64,000 nt of DNA from Liquidambar formosana (GCA_039720395.1 CM077834.1:4360607-4424606), one strand, 5' to 3'; counted from the stretch's first letter, positions 35,931 through 48,460 are shown. Program-made: numbers and translations. Notes: generated from the sequence alone by a model not told the origin.

Positions 35931-36617
35931 AAGCAAGAATCCCTTCCTCCAGGCCGGGCCAACCTTCTTCATTCCTTTTTTTTCTTGGCATAGTAGCTCA
36001 GCTGACTTCTACTTTTCAATTTTTTATGGAAATAGCTCCCATGCAATTGGCCATACATAATCTTGTTATTGTCCAGGATGTTCCGGCACATATGTACTAT
36101 CACAATCATCCGTGCATGATATGGGTTTGGGTGGCCATGATCTTGGCAAATTCTTTTGAGAAATTTTTTTGTACTATATAATAATATTTTTATTAAATGC
36201 ACCTGTGAATAAAAATTCTTAGGTTTGTCTTTGAATACGCTTGCACATGTTATGAATGGACGATTGTGATGCGGCAGGATCAACGTCCTAACCAGGTGAT
36301 TACCATTGTCATACGTATCGTTTGTTCATTCAAATTGTTTTCAAGCCCGTGCATGCTTACAATCATTCAAACTCTAAAATATCATCCACCATTGTTCACA
36401 CTCAGCCAAGAACGGCATAAACCATTCCAATACACGCACACAAAATAAGAAGGAAAATGTAGCACTATTAATTAATCTATTTCATTATCCAGTTTTTATC
36501 CCTCATCTCATTTATTACAAATTACGAAATGCTGTATGACCTGCCCACAGGGTTGTGGGACCCACATGGCATGGCCTACAATAGGGCCGAGCAACCCTAT
36601 GGCCAAAAAAAAAAAAT

Positions 36618-36816
36618 GGGGTAAATTGTAGATAATCCTCTAAAGTATGAGGGTGGGCAAAAAAAACTCTTTAATGTTTAAAATCAAGCAATGTTCCCCT
36701 CAAAGTCATCTTCAACATTGTTTAATTTTGAACATTTTGGAGGGACATTGCTTGATTTTGAATATTGGGGTTTTTTGCTGACTCTATACTTCAGGAAGAT
36801 TATCTGTAATTTACTC
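36618..36816. mobile_element. MITE with long inverted repeats in an A-rich target
   Basis: The left end GGGTAAATTGTAGATAATCC matches the right end reverse-complemented, GAGTAAATTACAGATAATCT. Similarity continues about 80 bases through 'aaaatcaagcaatgt', so most of the roughly 198-bp element is stem. A-runs of nine or more flank both sides, compatible with a 9-bp target duplication but also with chance. Mutator-like assignment is tentative. Confidence 0.65.
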
Positions 36817-36877
36817 AAAAAAAAAAAAAAAAAAATACAAAGAATACAAAGACACCTCACAACATTATGTCAAAAGT

Positions 36878-39690
36878 TTTATGAATGTGGAGAGTTCAGC
36901 TAGCCTTTGTACCTAAAGAGGTTATGAAGTGCCTTTTGATTTTATTTTAGTTCTTTCTTGCTTTTTATCTTTGCGTGTATCACATACTTGTGAGAAAAGC
37001 TACCATGAGAACCCTCAACCGTGTTTATCTCGACATTCCTTTCCTTTATTTTAAAATTTTTTGTAGGAATTTCAAGACATGTTTTCTACCATTGGATAAA
37101 GAACCACGTTACAAGTGAGGATTCTCCTTATAAAATTTTCATTATACAATACCACATTATTTAATTAATCACTCGTATCAAAGTAGTCTACTCTTTAGGT
37201 CCTTAGTTTTCTTTCTTTTTTTTTTTCTTTTTTTTTTTTTTCTTTTGGGTTCCATTGGAGGTGATTCGATTCCTAAACCCCAAACATACTCTTTCCACAT
37301 CCCAATCCCAATCCCACCCAGATGACCATTGTATCTTTTCAATCTTTGATTTTATTCTGGCCATCTAAAACATACTTACCAGAAAATGAAATGTACGTGC
37401 ACCAATTTGCTAGCCTATTTAGTATTATAGAAGTTAGAGATCCAATCCATTGAATTGGAAAACCCTAATTATGGCATAAGGGTACCGATATATCGGACTG
37501 TGAATCCAACATTAGTTTGAGAAGTAAACCGTTGGTTCAAAACTCCATCTCTTCCAACAAATGTAACACAAGATAATGGAAGGATTGAATCACGATTAGA
37601 ACTATAAAAGAGCATGGAAATCCACAGCCCAAGCTGGCCCAACATCAGCAAGGAGTTGCAAACCCTAATTTTTCCATACTAAAAAGATACATTACATAAA
37701 TAAGATAGAATCAAGGAATATACATGTGCTCAATTTTTTACACAATTTGTAAGCCATTGGATCTCACTAAATCCAAAATGTCTCCAAAAAAGTTGACTAA
37801 AAAAATAACTGTCCATGATTTTTGCGAAATCCAATGCATGAAGAATCGTGTAAAAAATTGAGTACAAATTATATCCCTTAGATCCCGACCCTTACAAGAT
37901 CGATGAAGACTCGATAACAATATTCCAGACTGCACCTATGGTGAATAAAATATAAACACATCAGCCTCATCTGGTAGTCTAAATGTTACCTTCTTCTTAG
38001 TCTTCCTATCTTGGCTTCTCCTCAATGAAGAGACCACCACCATATCTTCTCTATCAATCTCATCAAGCTTCAATAGTAAACTCTCCACATAAGAACTGTC
38101 TCTACGGCCAGTAGAGGTGTTGTAATTTGCACGATGGTCTCCACCAAAAGATGGGTAGATCTTATTACAATTATAGATCGGTCTAATAACATGAACTTCA
38201 CCTCCACTGGTGGCATCATTTATCATGCATGGTGAAGCCAAGATGCACTCTTGTAAAGTACTGAAACTTCCCATCCCACTTAGTTGCTGCTGCTTCTGTC
38301 GTGAGTGCAGCCTCTCCTGCTTCATGTTCTTTGTCGACGAGTATCTGGGCTTCATGAACTCGATGCTCGACGCTAGCCGAGTGGCCTTTTGATCTTTGAG
38401 AACCCGCTTGGGCAATCTTTCAGGGCTCAAATGCCCAAAGCAACATAAGGTTTTTCCCATTTTTTCTTTTCAATACGTATCAATCAATCATGAACAAAAG
38501 ACCATGAATGGAATTGGGTTTTGATTAGTGTAATTAATTGGGATTATAACATGCTTTAGACGGGTTCTCCAAGAAGAATATTCGGCATAGGATGACAGAT
38601 GACATAGGAATTATCAATTCTTAAATGTGTACTGGAGTAAATGCCTAGGTGAGGCATCAAGATACATCTTGGAGTTACCTCCTTTTTCTCTTCATTTTTC
38701 CCTTTTTTTTAATTAAAGATAAAAGAAGCCGTAACCCATCACTAGAATCCGGCCACTACACATGATGGATATGTGCTTATCATGTGATGGACGCCGTCCA
38801 GGAATCCTCATTGGTGAGTCAAACTGGTAGCATGAACACAAAATTTTAAAAAATTATTATTATTAATTTGTTTTGATTAGGAAAATGATAAAGTGTCCAA
38901 ATTTACTAGCCCAAATGATATGACAGTTGCCTTTATAAATAGCTATCTTTTTAATGAAAGCGGTGATATATAACTCAATTTTTATGCTCAGATCTATTTT
39001 TTTCTTCTTTTTTTTTTGGCGCAAATCTACTTAGACGTTGTACTTTATCCACCTAATTAAAAATTTTATTAAAAGAATAAATGTCCATAATGAGTTTGCC
39101 AGCAGCCACATTTTCTGAGAAAAAAATTGGGTTTTTTTTTTAAAAGCATTTTCTTAAATGAATTTTGTAATTGGTTAGCCCAGTTCGTATGGGTAGGATT
39201 TGGGCAAAATCTGTGCGCTACATTGCTCTTTAATTTATTTATATATCAAAAGTGATGATCGAGTTGCCTGTCACTTGCATAAAAATTTACAAAAGTGCCC
39301 TTAAAGTCTTTCTGCTCTTATTATTTATAATGTGAGGGGCATTTAAATTAATGTAATGATATATGTTTCATCCCACTAAGGTATGAAAAAACAAAACATG
39401 TGTGACAAGCTCTTCTTCCCTTATCTATCTATGTTGTCACCAATTAGGTTTTTAAATGCAAGTTGGCATCGCCATCTTTAAATTGAACACGTCTATGTGG
39501 CACTCATCCATTGGACCATTAGTGTCCAATAAAATTGTAAAAGTCGAAGATTTAACATTAAAAAAAAAATCTATAATTCCCCATTTTAAGTTTATAGATC
39601 CCCACTTGTGTTGAAACTAAAACAAACCCCAATGCTAAATCGTGATTAAACCTAGCCAATAGAGTCCCCCATTTCAGAATTCACCTACCC
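36878..39690. repeat. Segmental duplication, copy B (with the 174-aa gene)
   Basis: Diverged counterpart of 31868-35560. It shares the 3' flank ('gtgagaaaagcta', then 'agttagagatccaatc' against 'gccagagatctagtct'), the gene and upstream flank phrases ('gtaattaattg'). It lacks the 274-bp tandem duplication and the coding-repeat expansion of copy A. A further short match (40060-40120 against 35342-35430) lies out of order, suggesting later rearrangement. Confidence 0.65.
37936..38460 (-). CDS. Unrecognised 174-aa protein, short paralogue of 32904-33992
   Basis: Intronless ORF that aligns with the 362-aa protein over its whole length. Paired segments: CCFGHLSPERLPKRVLKDQK against CCFIQFSPESPPNHVHHDQK; STLQECILASP against ITLRDWILASP; LLLKLDEIDREDMVVVSS against LLVKFDEVDRGAMVISS. 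It has one terminal unit, KKKVTFRLPDEADVFIFYSP, and no repeat expansion, so it may represent the ancestral layout. Function is unknown. Conservation of both ends between two otherwise diverged copies supports real coding genes. Confidence 0.75.
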   Translation of the reverse strand: MGKTLCCFGHLSPERLPKRVLKDQKATRLASSIEFMKPRYSSTKNMKQERLHSRQKQQQLSGMGSFSTLQECILASPCMINDATSGGEVHVIRPIYNCNKIYPSFGGDHRANYNTSTGRRDSSYVESLLLKLDEIDREDMVVVSSLRRSQDRKTKKKVTFRLPDEADVFIFYSP

Positions 39691-39867
39691 TGGCATCGGC
39701 TTTTATTCAATTTGTAAAGAAGCCCAAATTTCGAGGCCCAAAAGTGAAAAAACCATACTTCTTCCTTTTCTTTTCTTTATCCTCCTTTTGTTTTTGTTTT
39801 TGTTTTTGTTTTTTTGGTTTTTGCTTTTCTGCACATATAAAGGACATCATGGGATTTGAATCCTAAA

Positions 39868-39897
39868 CCCAACCCAACCCAACCCAACCCCACCCCA
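39868..39897. repeat. (AACCC)n short tandem repeat
   Basis: About five AACCC units ending in 'accccactc'. Not the plant telomere unit CCCTAAA. Confidence 0.8.
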
Positions 39898-40386
39898 CTC
39901 GTTTACCACCTCAGCCAAGGCCTAGGGTCCTTGGTCAATTTGACTACACAGAAAGCTACACTCAATGCTGGTGAAAAATGGAGATTGCAGAGAACCCCAC
40001 TTAATCCTTGAAATCCAGAAATTGATATATCTTCTATAATAACGTCCTTTCAAATGCAAGGGAAACAAGAGGAATAATTTCAATGCCACAAGGTTCCAAA
40101 ATATATATGAAAAATTGATTCCTTTGGAATGATATTGTAAGTAGACACTCACTTCCTGGTCTCCGAAAACCACATACAGACCGCGGCATCACTTCACAAT
40201 ATAAATAAATGGAATGCAAATAAGAATTGGAAGGAAAACAATAATAACTTTCATTCACGTCAATATGTCAGGATGGAAATCTGTAACATTTTGTGTAAGT
40301 AATTATCCACCAACCTTTACAAATCAAACCACAAAAAATAAAATAAGACCACCACTGGAGTCCATCCCAGCCCAATAACAAGCAAC

Positions 40387-43300
40387 TTACTGACCTGCTG
40401 ATGGATTCGTCAGCAACTCAAGTGATTTCTTAAGGAAGTCCACAGCAACTGAAACATCATCAAATGCCAAAGCTCCAACTGCAAACCTTGCAGCCTTATG
40501 TGCCTCAGCAATTTTTTCAGGTGGCGGCTGATAATTGCTGTCATACTGATATGTAGGAGGAGGAGTTGGTTGAGGTTCTGAAATGGTCCCGTTTCTGCTG
40601 CTCGAATTATATTGGGCGGTTGATGCGTAATTTGTTGCAGGAGGAGCTGTTGCAGGAGGAGCTGATTGAGGAGTGTAGGAAGCATCAGCACCTTGGTAAT
40701 AAGAAGGGTAATGAGATGGGGCTGCTGGGAGGCTGCTTTCTGAAAAACTTGGATAAGATTGGAAATTGGGATAAGAGTAAGATGAGGAAGTCTCGTGCGA
40801 TGGGTAATTTTGTGGCACATGCGTTTGGGGTTCTTGTGGATAGGGCACATGCTGCTGGGGTTCTTGCGAATAGGGCACATGCTTTTGGGGTTCTTGTGGA
40901 TAGGGCACATGCTGTTGGGGTTCTTGCGGATAGGGTTGGTGGTATGGCTGAGAATAAGTAGAATTTTCTGATCTGTCAGTAGGAGGAGGAGGAGGAGGAT
41001 GGAAATCATGGGAAGGATAGTTGGAGGGTGGGTAAGAGGAAGATGGTGGTGGAATGTTTGAAGAATGCTGATGGTTGACTTGATCATGGAACTGAGGTGA
41101 TGGATCAGGCCCTGGTTCAGGATTGATAACTGAACCAGTTTCGCTCGGTCCGAGATCCTGCAAAATTACGTAAATTTTTAACATCAGGTCTGGTTTCTTC
41201 TTGTAATGACTGATTCCTTCTACCAAAATTAAATACATTTACATCATTTAAACAAACAAGTGGATTCAATTAAGACTACTACTAATATAGAAATTAATTA
41301 TAAACAGTTGGAATCTTAAAAACCATTATCTGGAGATTTCAAAACAAATGGAGCATCTAATACCCCTGAAGAGTTATATAATACACATAATGTTAATCAC
41401 AGGTCAAATTTGTAAGGATAGATGATATTTTCTCCACAAAGTCACTTTTGGTCAGCAGTAACATTTAAGATTGTTTTCAACCGAATAACTGATTTAGGGG
41501 GAAAATAAAAAACAAAAAATAAAAAAATCACTGTTTTTGTTTTATACTTTTATATAAAACCAAAAAGAGAATATTGTCCACATTGTTCCATCCCACAAGC
41601 TCAAAAATAAAAAAGATTTAGTTTAGAACCATACATATGAACCACTTGGGGTACTTGAAAGTATCGACAGATCTTTATCACCAGCAGGGGGCCCTGGTTC
41701 AGGCTTCCTCCCTTCTTTCAACGCTTTCCTTATATCCACTGCTTTCCATGCAGCATACTTCTGTTTCTGCTCAAGCTGTTAAAGGGAGCCATAAAGGGGT
41801 AAACAACCCAATCAAGCCAATTGAATATTCCTTGAATCAATATATAGACACAATCACACAAATTATACAATGCCAAAGCCACTCAATATCAGATGCTTTA
41901 AATCCTAAAAGCTTAACATAAATGAACCTCAAAAGTGGAACTGAATTACATGGTCCGAAACTCACATCAGGCTGAAGCTCACCAAACTGGTTAAGAATTT
42001 CAAAGAAAATGCTTGCAGCATAAAAGGTCTTTGCAGTATTCCTGTAACAAGCCCCAAAAATTTAAGTGTCAATCCTTATAGAAAATAATCAACTTCAGAA
42101 GAAAATATAGTTTTTTGATAAGAAAGAAGAAAGTATGAGTCCAAAATTATCGCATCCTTTATGTTATATAAACACCACCTCCAAATGTGCATTTACATGC
42201 ATCCTATATTACAACAATAAGATAATAATTAACAGCCGAAAACAACTTGTTCGTGGAAGTCATTTAATCCAAATGTGCTTTTTAATTATGACCCATTGAA
42301 AGATTATAAAATTTTAATTTTAAAATGATAAAAGTAGATTGATGTATAATGAACCCAAAGGGAATCTCAAGGTGTGAAGTGTCTATCTCATGAGTGTCTC
42401 ACACTTTGAGGTCAGGACCACAAGGAATTGAGGCCTCTAAGACACCTAGAGGCAAGGGTCAAGGCATAAGCCTCAAATGTCTTTTAAAACAATTGTCATA
42501 ATAAGGTAGAAGAATTGTCATACAAATCTGCTCGCCCAGCTCGATCTTGCTTGTCTGCCTTTGCAAAGACATTTGAGGCGAATCCCTCCAGGTAAAGATT
42601 GTCTTCAGGCCCCAACTTCAATGACTTCTTATCCTGTAAAGGACCAATATTAGTAAACACCAATGAGAAGAATGATATAGAAAGCATACACATTTCATAT
42701 ATTTACCAATAATTGGTAAATTTGAGCTCTAACTTTATAGTGCAATTGTATTTGTAGAAATACAAGTGCGTTAGAGATAACAGAAACTTATAAAGTGAGG
42801 ATATTCCAACTCTGAAGATGCCAACTTTACACAAAACTAAAGCCACGGTAAACTTCAAAACCCATCAAATAGTTGGTTTTTTTAATTGCAGAGGTAGCAA
42901 CTACATGTCACATGTACTTGCTACCGCAAACCCCACACAATTATCAGAAACATATCATACTTTAACATTATAAGAAGTCTTAAATAACTGACCTAAGCAG
43001 CTTAATGTATGAACTATTTGAAGAATAAATTATACACATGTTGGGAATGGCTCTATACCTTAATTTGACAACAATATCTGTCATGGGCTAAAATTAAAAC
43101 AGAATTCCAGAATAACATTCGAGTTGATAAAAGCACCACTCCCGGTTGCCCAACTTAACAAAATACACACACACACACATAATTATCGTTCCTCTGCACT
43201 AGAGTTATCAATGAACACGGCTAACAAGTAACAACTAGGAAACCCTTAAAATTCAAAATAACATGTACATCCGACTCATTGCTCAACGAAGGAATGATAA

Positions 43301-43558
43301 GAAAACATAAACAAACCACTTCAATGTACATTAATACAATTTTTACTTCATCAAAAATGTGCACAGTACCACTTTGTGGCTAATTCTTCATATTTCGAGA
43401 TAACTTCATACTTAAGTTTCAAATTTTCATTTTCTTTTTGCCTCCTCAGTTTTCTCAGCAACCAAACAGACCCACTTGATTGGACAGCGTAATAGAAAAT
43501 ACCCATCTTTTAAAACTCAAAGAGGCATCAAAATTTTCAAATGACCTCCGATAAATTA

Positions 43559-43605
<47 letters not shown>

Positions 43606-43978
43606 AACCTTTTCAAGCTGCTTCATGAGGGAAACGAGAATGGAATTGGTGGTTTTGGTACGCTCGCTCTGAGGTATCCTCAACCCTCGTTCCATCGCAT
43701 ACAATCGACCTGAAAGAAAAATCATATCAAAATCATGCTCAAACGACGCCGTATTCGAATGAAACACAACACGGGATGGAAGGGCAGAGATCAATTTTTT
43801 TCCTTTTTTTGTTGTTGGTAAACTTAGGGTTTTGGAGGCCATAGTTGATCAAGGATTTAGGATTTTTCAAAGAGAAAGACTTACAGTAGTAAGCAACGAG
43901 GGGTTCGTGCTTCTGCAACTCGTCCGCTCGTTGAAGGTACGGTAGGAGAAGCTTTGCTGGCTCGTTGTCGCTTGCCAT
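40387..43978 (-). CDS. LIP5: LIP5/VTA1-type cofactor of the ESCRT ATPase SKD1/VPS4
   Basis: Homologue of mammalian LYST-interacting protein 5 and yeast Vta1, which stimulates the SKD1/VPS4 ATPase during multivesicular-body sorting at endosomes. Six exons on the minus strand join in frame: 43885-43978, 43609-43709, 42524-42633, 41966-42041, 41635-41775 and 40387-41157, all GT-AG, giving 430 aa (Arabidopsis LIP5 is about 421). Residues 1 to about 165 form the helical tandem MIT-type region (LLPYLQRADELQKHEPLVAY, LYLEGFASNVFAKAD). The middle is proline/tyrosine-rich and disordered. The last 46 residues (385-430, IAEAHKAARFAVGALAFDDV) are the VSL dimerisation and VPS4-binding domain. The middle includes four tandem 10-residue units of type PYPQEPQ(Q/K/T)HV. 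An in-frame ATG 81 bases upstream (44057-44059) exists; I chose 43978 because the family starts there. Confidence 0.95.
40811..40935 (-). repeat. 30-bp coding minisatellite in LIP5
   Basis: Four tandem 30-bp units with 'ttcttg' landmarks at 40831, 40861, 40891 and 40921, encoding PYPQEPQ(Q/K/T)HV. The unit length is a multiple of three, so copy-number change keeps the frame. Confidence 0.9.
43560..43604. repeat. (AT)n(AC)n microsatellite abutting LIP5 exon 2 donor
   Basis: AT units then AC units just inside LIP5 intron 2 on the minus strand. The intron begins at 43608 as GTTTGTGTGTG, so the repeat starts only a few bases past the splice donor. Confidence 0.85.
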
Positions 43979-44059
43979 CGGAGTTCCCTGGTTTTCTAGA
44001 GAGAAAAATAGGAGAGAGAGAGGGGGGGGGATGGACTCTATTCTATTCTGCCGAGGCAA

Positions 44060-47000
44060 TTGCTTTCAAGGAAAAGGAAGAAAGTTCCTAATATGATTTC
44101 CACCTTAAGACGACATCGTTTTGTCTGAAGTCAAATTTTTATCCCAAGCCATTGGTTGTTTCCTCGGCTTCTCCCCCATGCGAAAATTTGGAAGGACAAT
44201 GCTATTGGACCCTTAACAGGGAGGACCCATGACTAACGCCCAGTTTGAGAAACTGTAATTTTTGCTTTTAGACAAAAGCGAAAGAGAATTAGAAATTAGG
44301 AGAAGTAGAAAAAAATTAGTATCTATTTGAAAACTATATTTCAAAAGTACTATTAGAGTTTAATGTGATTTTTTGTTTGTTTGGGAAGAAAATTTATTGA
44401 AATTGTTATATCCTTAAATTGATTAAACTGTCTCTTATAATAAATGATTTTTTTTTTCTGTTTTTATTTTTTTTTTTATTTGCTTTATTTGGTATTAGTA
44501 ATTATTTTTTATTTTTATATTTTTAATATTAATGATTAGGGGTATCCTTGGCCGTACTCTTATTGAAATTTGAGCTCAAACTATTCACCTAACAACATAG
44601 GCGAGATATCACATAACCACACAAACAACAAGAGCGGCGAGGAGTCAAAACGATGACCTTTGGAAAACACACACAAGAGCACTTGACCTCTCAACCAACC
44701 CCACAATGGTGTATTACTAAGGATTTTGCTTACGTTTGTCTTTTAAATTTTAAATTTTAAATTTTATTTCTTTGCTTAAAACAAAGAAGAAGAAAAAAAA
44801 AGAGCATGAATCGATATATATTATTTTTTTAAAAAAAATTATCACAAATCCAAATTTTATGGAATCAATTCTTTAAAAAATTCCAACAAGTATAAATCAA
44901 TGAATATATGAAGGGAGAAAAAAAAATTTTGAAGTTTAAATCAGTATCCTACGGATCTAAGTTGATTGAAGTTACCAATACATTAATGCCGACAGGAGAG
45001 AGGAGTATAGCCGCAAAAGAGAAGAGGAGCTGAGTTTAAGGTGGGGCTATTATCATTTTGTTAAAGGATATGGGTGGAAAAAATTGTTTTCATACTCAAG
45101 TATTAAAGATAGTTTTGGAAATATGAAAAATTATTAAAATCTTCTGTAAAAGTTGACACCAGCTTCTGATTAGAAATTGGAGACACTTTGCTTATTATAA
45201 AATCACTTTTTAAGTTTAGAAGTGATTATGATTTAGGTTGCCAAATAGGACCAAAAGTGATTTTATGCTTCAAAAGTGATTTTGGACTATCTAAAAGCTT
45301 AGCCAAATAGGGCCTAATTCATTTTAAAACTTTGAAAATTCATAATTAATTCATTTTAGATTCAAATCAGGTTATTCAAAATGCTACAGAAAACTTATGA
45401 GATGCACTTTCTATGCAAAATACCAGTTGGGTCTCAAACATAGCATAAAGATACAAATTTTAAGCACGAATTTTATGTATTTTAGCAACGAAAAAAAAAA
45501 AAAAAGAAATACCAAAGCACTTCTTTTTCCCCTAATTTCTCAGAACCCTCAAGTGAATATGGAAGAGGGTTTTTACAGGGTTTTTCTTTCTTTTCTTTTT
45601 TTTTTTTTTGGCTGGATGATTCAGCTGTTATGTACTATATAATATCTCTACACCTCATGCTTGATTTAATAAAAAAAGACTTCACAAGATACAGTAATCT
45701 CATGCAAGGGCATGTCTCCACACCATAATCAATCAAATTTCAAAACTTAGCACATAAACTGTAAAATTGCATGATCGAATTGAAAACCTCCAAAAGTTGT
45801 GTTACAAACAAAATTACAGTGAGATAGCAGAGCACTTTGTTCAAAAATGTACAAAAAGAAACATATGTTTCATTCTACAATGCCATCAACCCTCAAACAA
45901 AATGAAATCACATACTGCCTTACAGTCGTTGATGGTTTGGCCTTAGTTGGCGACAGATTTCTGCGTACACTCGATAGAATATCTTTTCTTTCGATCCCTT
46001 GCGCAAAAGGTCATTGCAGTGGGCCAGTGGCAGAAGTACCTCAATTGATTGATGTTGCAAAGACAAAGTTTCCTCTTGGCAAAAAGAGACTGCCAATTGA
46101 TGTAGTCGAGTTGCTCAGGTATGATACAATCTATGTAATCCATAAGGCAATGTGGGTGCACACAACTTCCTGGGGTTTGACCCAAATTAGAGGTGCTCTG
46201 TTGCTTAGGTGAGCTCTCCTCTCGAACAAGAAATACTCAATTGCTTCATATCTTTCCGCAATATCAAAAATCAACCTGTATATTGTGTGTAGGAACAATA
46301 AAGTAGATGCTACTCAATAAAATAAAACTAGTACAAGAATTGCAGAAATACAAACAGTATCAGTTGAGACATGTACAAAGCACTGTCCTTAAAAGTAGTT
46401 TCGCCCATCTGAGTATTCAACTCAGTGCAGTAGGTCACAACGCTCTACCCTTCAGGATTCAACAATTAGACTCCCACAAGCGTACACTCGCAAGTGTATG
46501 AGTGAAACGAAAAACTCATAATACTCCTAACTTTCAAATATAAAATTGCAGAAGAAAAAAAACAAAGAGAAGAAGAGAAGAGACGAATGTAGACCGATCT
46601 GATTCCTTACCCAAAACACAGCCTTAGGTCTATTTTTAACACAAACCTCATGAATATGTATACCTGAATATAAGGGCTACATAATTCCAAATTAAATCAT
46701 TCAAAGTACTATACTTAGTATCAAAAACTCAAATTCGTGAACTTGAATTGTAGCTGATGTTACACAATCAATTCCTAGAAATTTGTGAAATGCCACCATT
46801 TTAAATTTTTGCTTGTATTTGTAATGATAATTATCATTTTTTTTTTTTTTTTAGAATTTGTTGATTCAAGATGATGAATTTGTGCCTTTAATACTATGTC
46901 AAATACCTTGAATTATATAATTTCGATTTGGACACCCAAACAGGCCCTGACTAGTTTTTATTTTTTATTTTTTTTGTAACATAAATAAAAAAGTCATTAC

Positions 47001-48008
47001 ATCAATTTATAAGAATTCGGCGAAGTGCCATTGGCCCTAACTATTTTAGTCACCCCTTCCAAAGAAGAAAAAGAAAGATAAAACACATGCAGCTCCATTA
47101 ATGAATGGATAAGCTCAGTTATTAGTGGCTATGTCCTAAGAGAGTCGGAAATCAAACTAAGACCTTCCAGTTCTTGAGCAACTGGCTTCTTCATTTCTTC
47201 TTTGATCGAATTAGGAGGTGTTGGACCTGCAAAAGGCTCTCCAACACCCAAGTTAGAAAATGCCCAAAGAGAAAGGAAGAATTAATGGAGAATGTTGCAT
47301 ACCTTTTTTCCTAAATGATAATGGATATTTATACCCTTATCATTGAAGTTCTAAGAGTTTCCAGTGTGATAGGTGTCATTATCCTAGAAGCCCATAAGCG
47401 TGGCTCTTACACCATTTTTTTCTTTCCCTTCTTTTTTAAATCAGCAAAAAGGTTGAGGCAAAATTACACCCACACACCAATAGAGAAAAGTTACGCCCAA
47501 CAAAACAAACATAACACTTGAATACAATCACCAATTAAAATTCTTTATATTGTTAGACAATGAACAACCACATACAAGTCAGAAGAACCCTAGAACTAGC
47601 AACATTTTCGTAGATACATGACATAGAAATTACATAAATATAATCTGACTTACCCGGATCCATAATCACAAATTCTACGCGGTCAAAGCTTCAATTAAAA
47701 ATTGCTCATTCAGTTAATGCCCTCTTCATATGTTATGATGAGTAGTCAATATATAGTAATGGAAAAACCCTACATAATCTATTATAGGGAGAGGGAAGAC
47801 TAGTTTTTTAGTTCATTATAACTCAACTTACCTATTTATATAGAAGATGCTTAGGAAACCACTTCTTTATTGCTTACAAAAAAAAAAAAAAAAAAAAAAA
47901 AACTTTTACGGAGTTTAAAATGAAAAATAACAATAAAGAGAAAATAAAGGGGGAAAAAGGGAATATCAAATCTGGTTATATATATTCTCCGGGGTATACG
48001 TCGGGGTT
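44060..48008. other. LIP5 upstream region and intergenic DNA
   Basis: A GA-rich leader of LIP5 lies at about 43985-44030. A possible hAT-like element spans roughly 44250-45325 (ends 'cgcccagtttgag' and, reverse-complemented, 'ggccctatttggctaag'), with weak evidence. The segment 45847-46212 is less AT-rich and has a 121-codon plus-strand frame I do not recognise. The rest is AT-rich with a long A-run (47878-47900). No tRNA or small-RNA gene was recognised. Confidence 0.4.
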
Positions 48009-48017
48009 TTATTATTA

Positions 48018-48425
48018 GAGTGAGGCTATTACCATCACATAAAGTACTCAAAGCCCCCATTAATTTATACTTTTTGAGGTTTTATGAAAAATATAAAAAG
48101 TTTTTACGAAAATTAATAGCATTGTTCACTAGAGAATATCATTCTGAACAACTTTGTAGGAGAAATTTTTTCCAAAATCTATCATTTAAGCAGACTTTTT
48201 GGCCATTTACAATTTCTATTTCATTTTTCATGAGAAATTGCCAAAAAGTTTACTTAAATTATAGATTTTGGAAAAACTCTCTTCTACAAAGTTGTCTGGA
48301 ATGATGTTTTCTAGTAGACTATGTGATTAGTTTTCATAAGTTTTTTTTATATTTTTTATAAAACCTTAAAAATGTAAATTAAATGTGGGATTTAGAGTAT
48401 TTTATGGGGTGGCAATAGTCTGGCC
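48018..48425. mobile_element. Palindromic MITE with perfect 9-bp target duplication
   Basis: Flanked by TTATTATTA on both sides (48009-48017 and 48426-48434). The left end GAGTGAGGCTATTACCATCA matches the right end reverse-complemented, GGCCAGACTATTGCCACCCC. The body is a long imperfect palindrome sharing 'atcattctgaacaactttg' with its sister at 49391. The 9-bp target duplication fits Mutator-like elements. It ends 35 bases before the first codon of the F-box pseudogene. Confidence 0.8.
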
Positions 48426-48460
48426 TTATTATTATTCAGAATTGCTACTACTGTTTCAAA

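Noticed and set aside
39868..39897. AACCC repeat as an interstitial telomere
   Set aside because: The unit differs from the plant telomere repeat CCCTAAA and the run is very short.
40410..41087. 225-codon alternative minus-strand frame inside LIP5 exon 6
   Set aside because: Out-of-frame shadow of the repetitive LIP5 linker; the LIP5 frame gives the conserved VSL end.
44057..44059. Upstream in-frame ATG that would add 27 residues to LIP5
   Set aside because: The extra text (IPPPLSLLFFSLENQGTP) lies in the GA-rich leader and is not part of the family; the start at 43978 matches relatives.
44250..45325. One-kilobase hAT-type transposon between the ends cgcccagtttgag and agccaaatagggcct
   Set aside because: The end similarity is short and no target duplication or transposase text was found; kept only as a remark.
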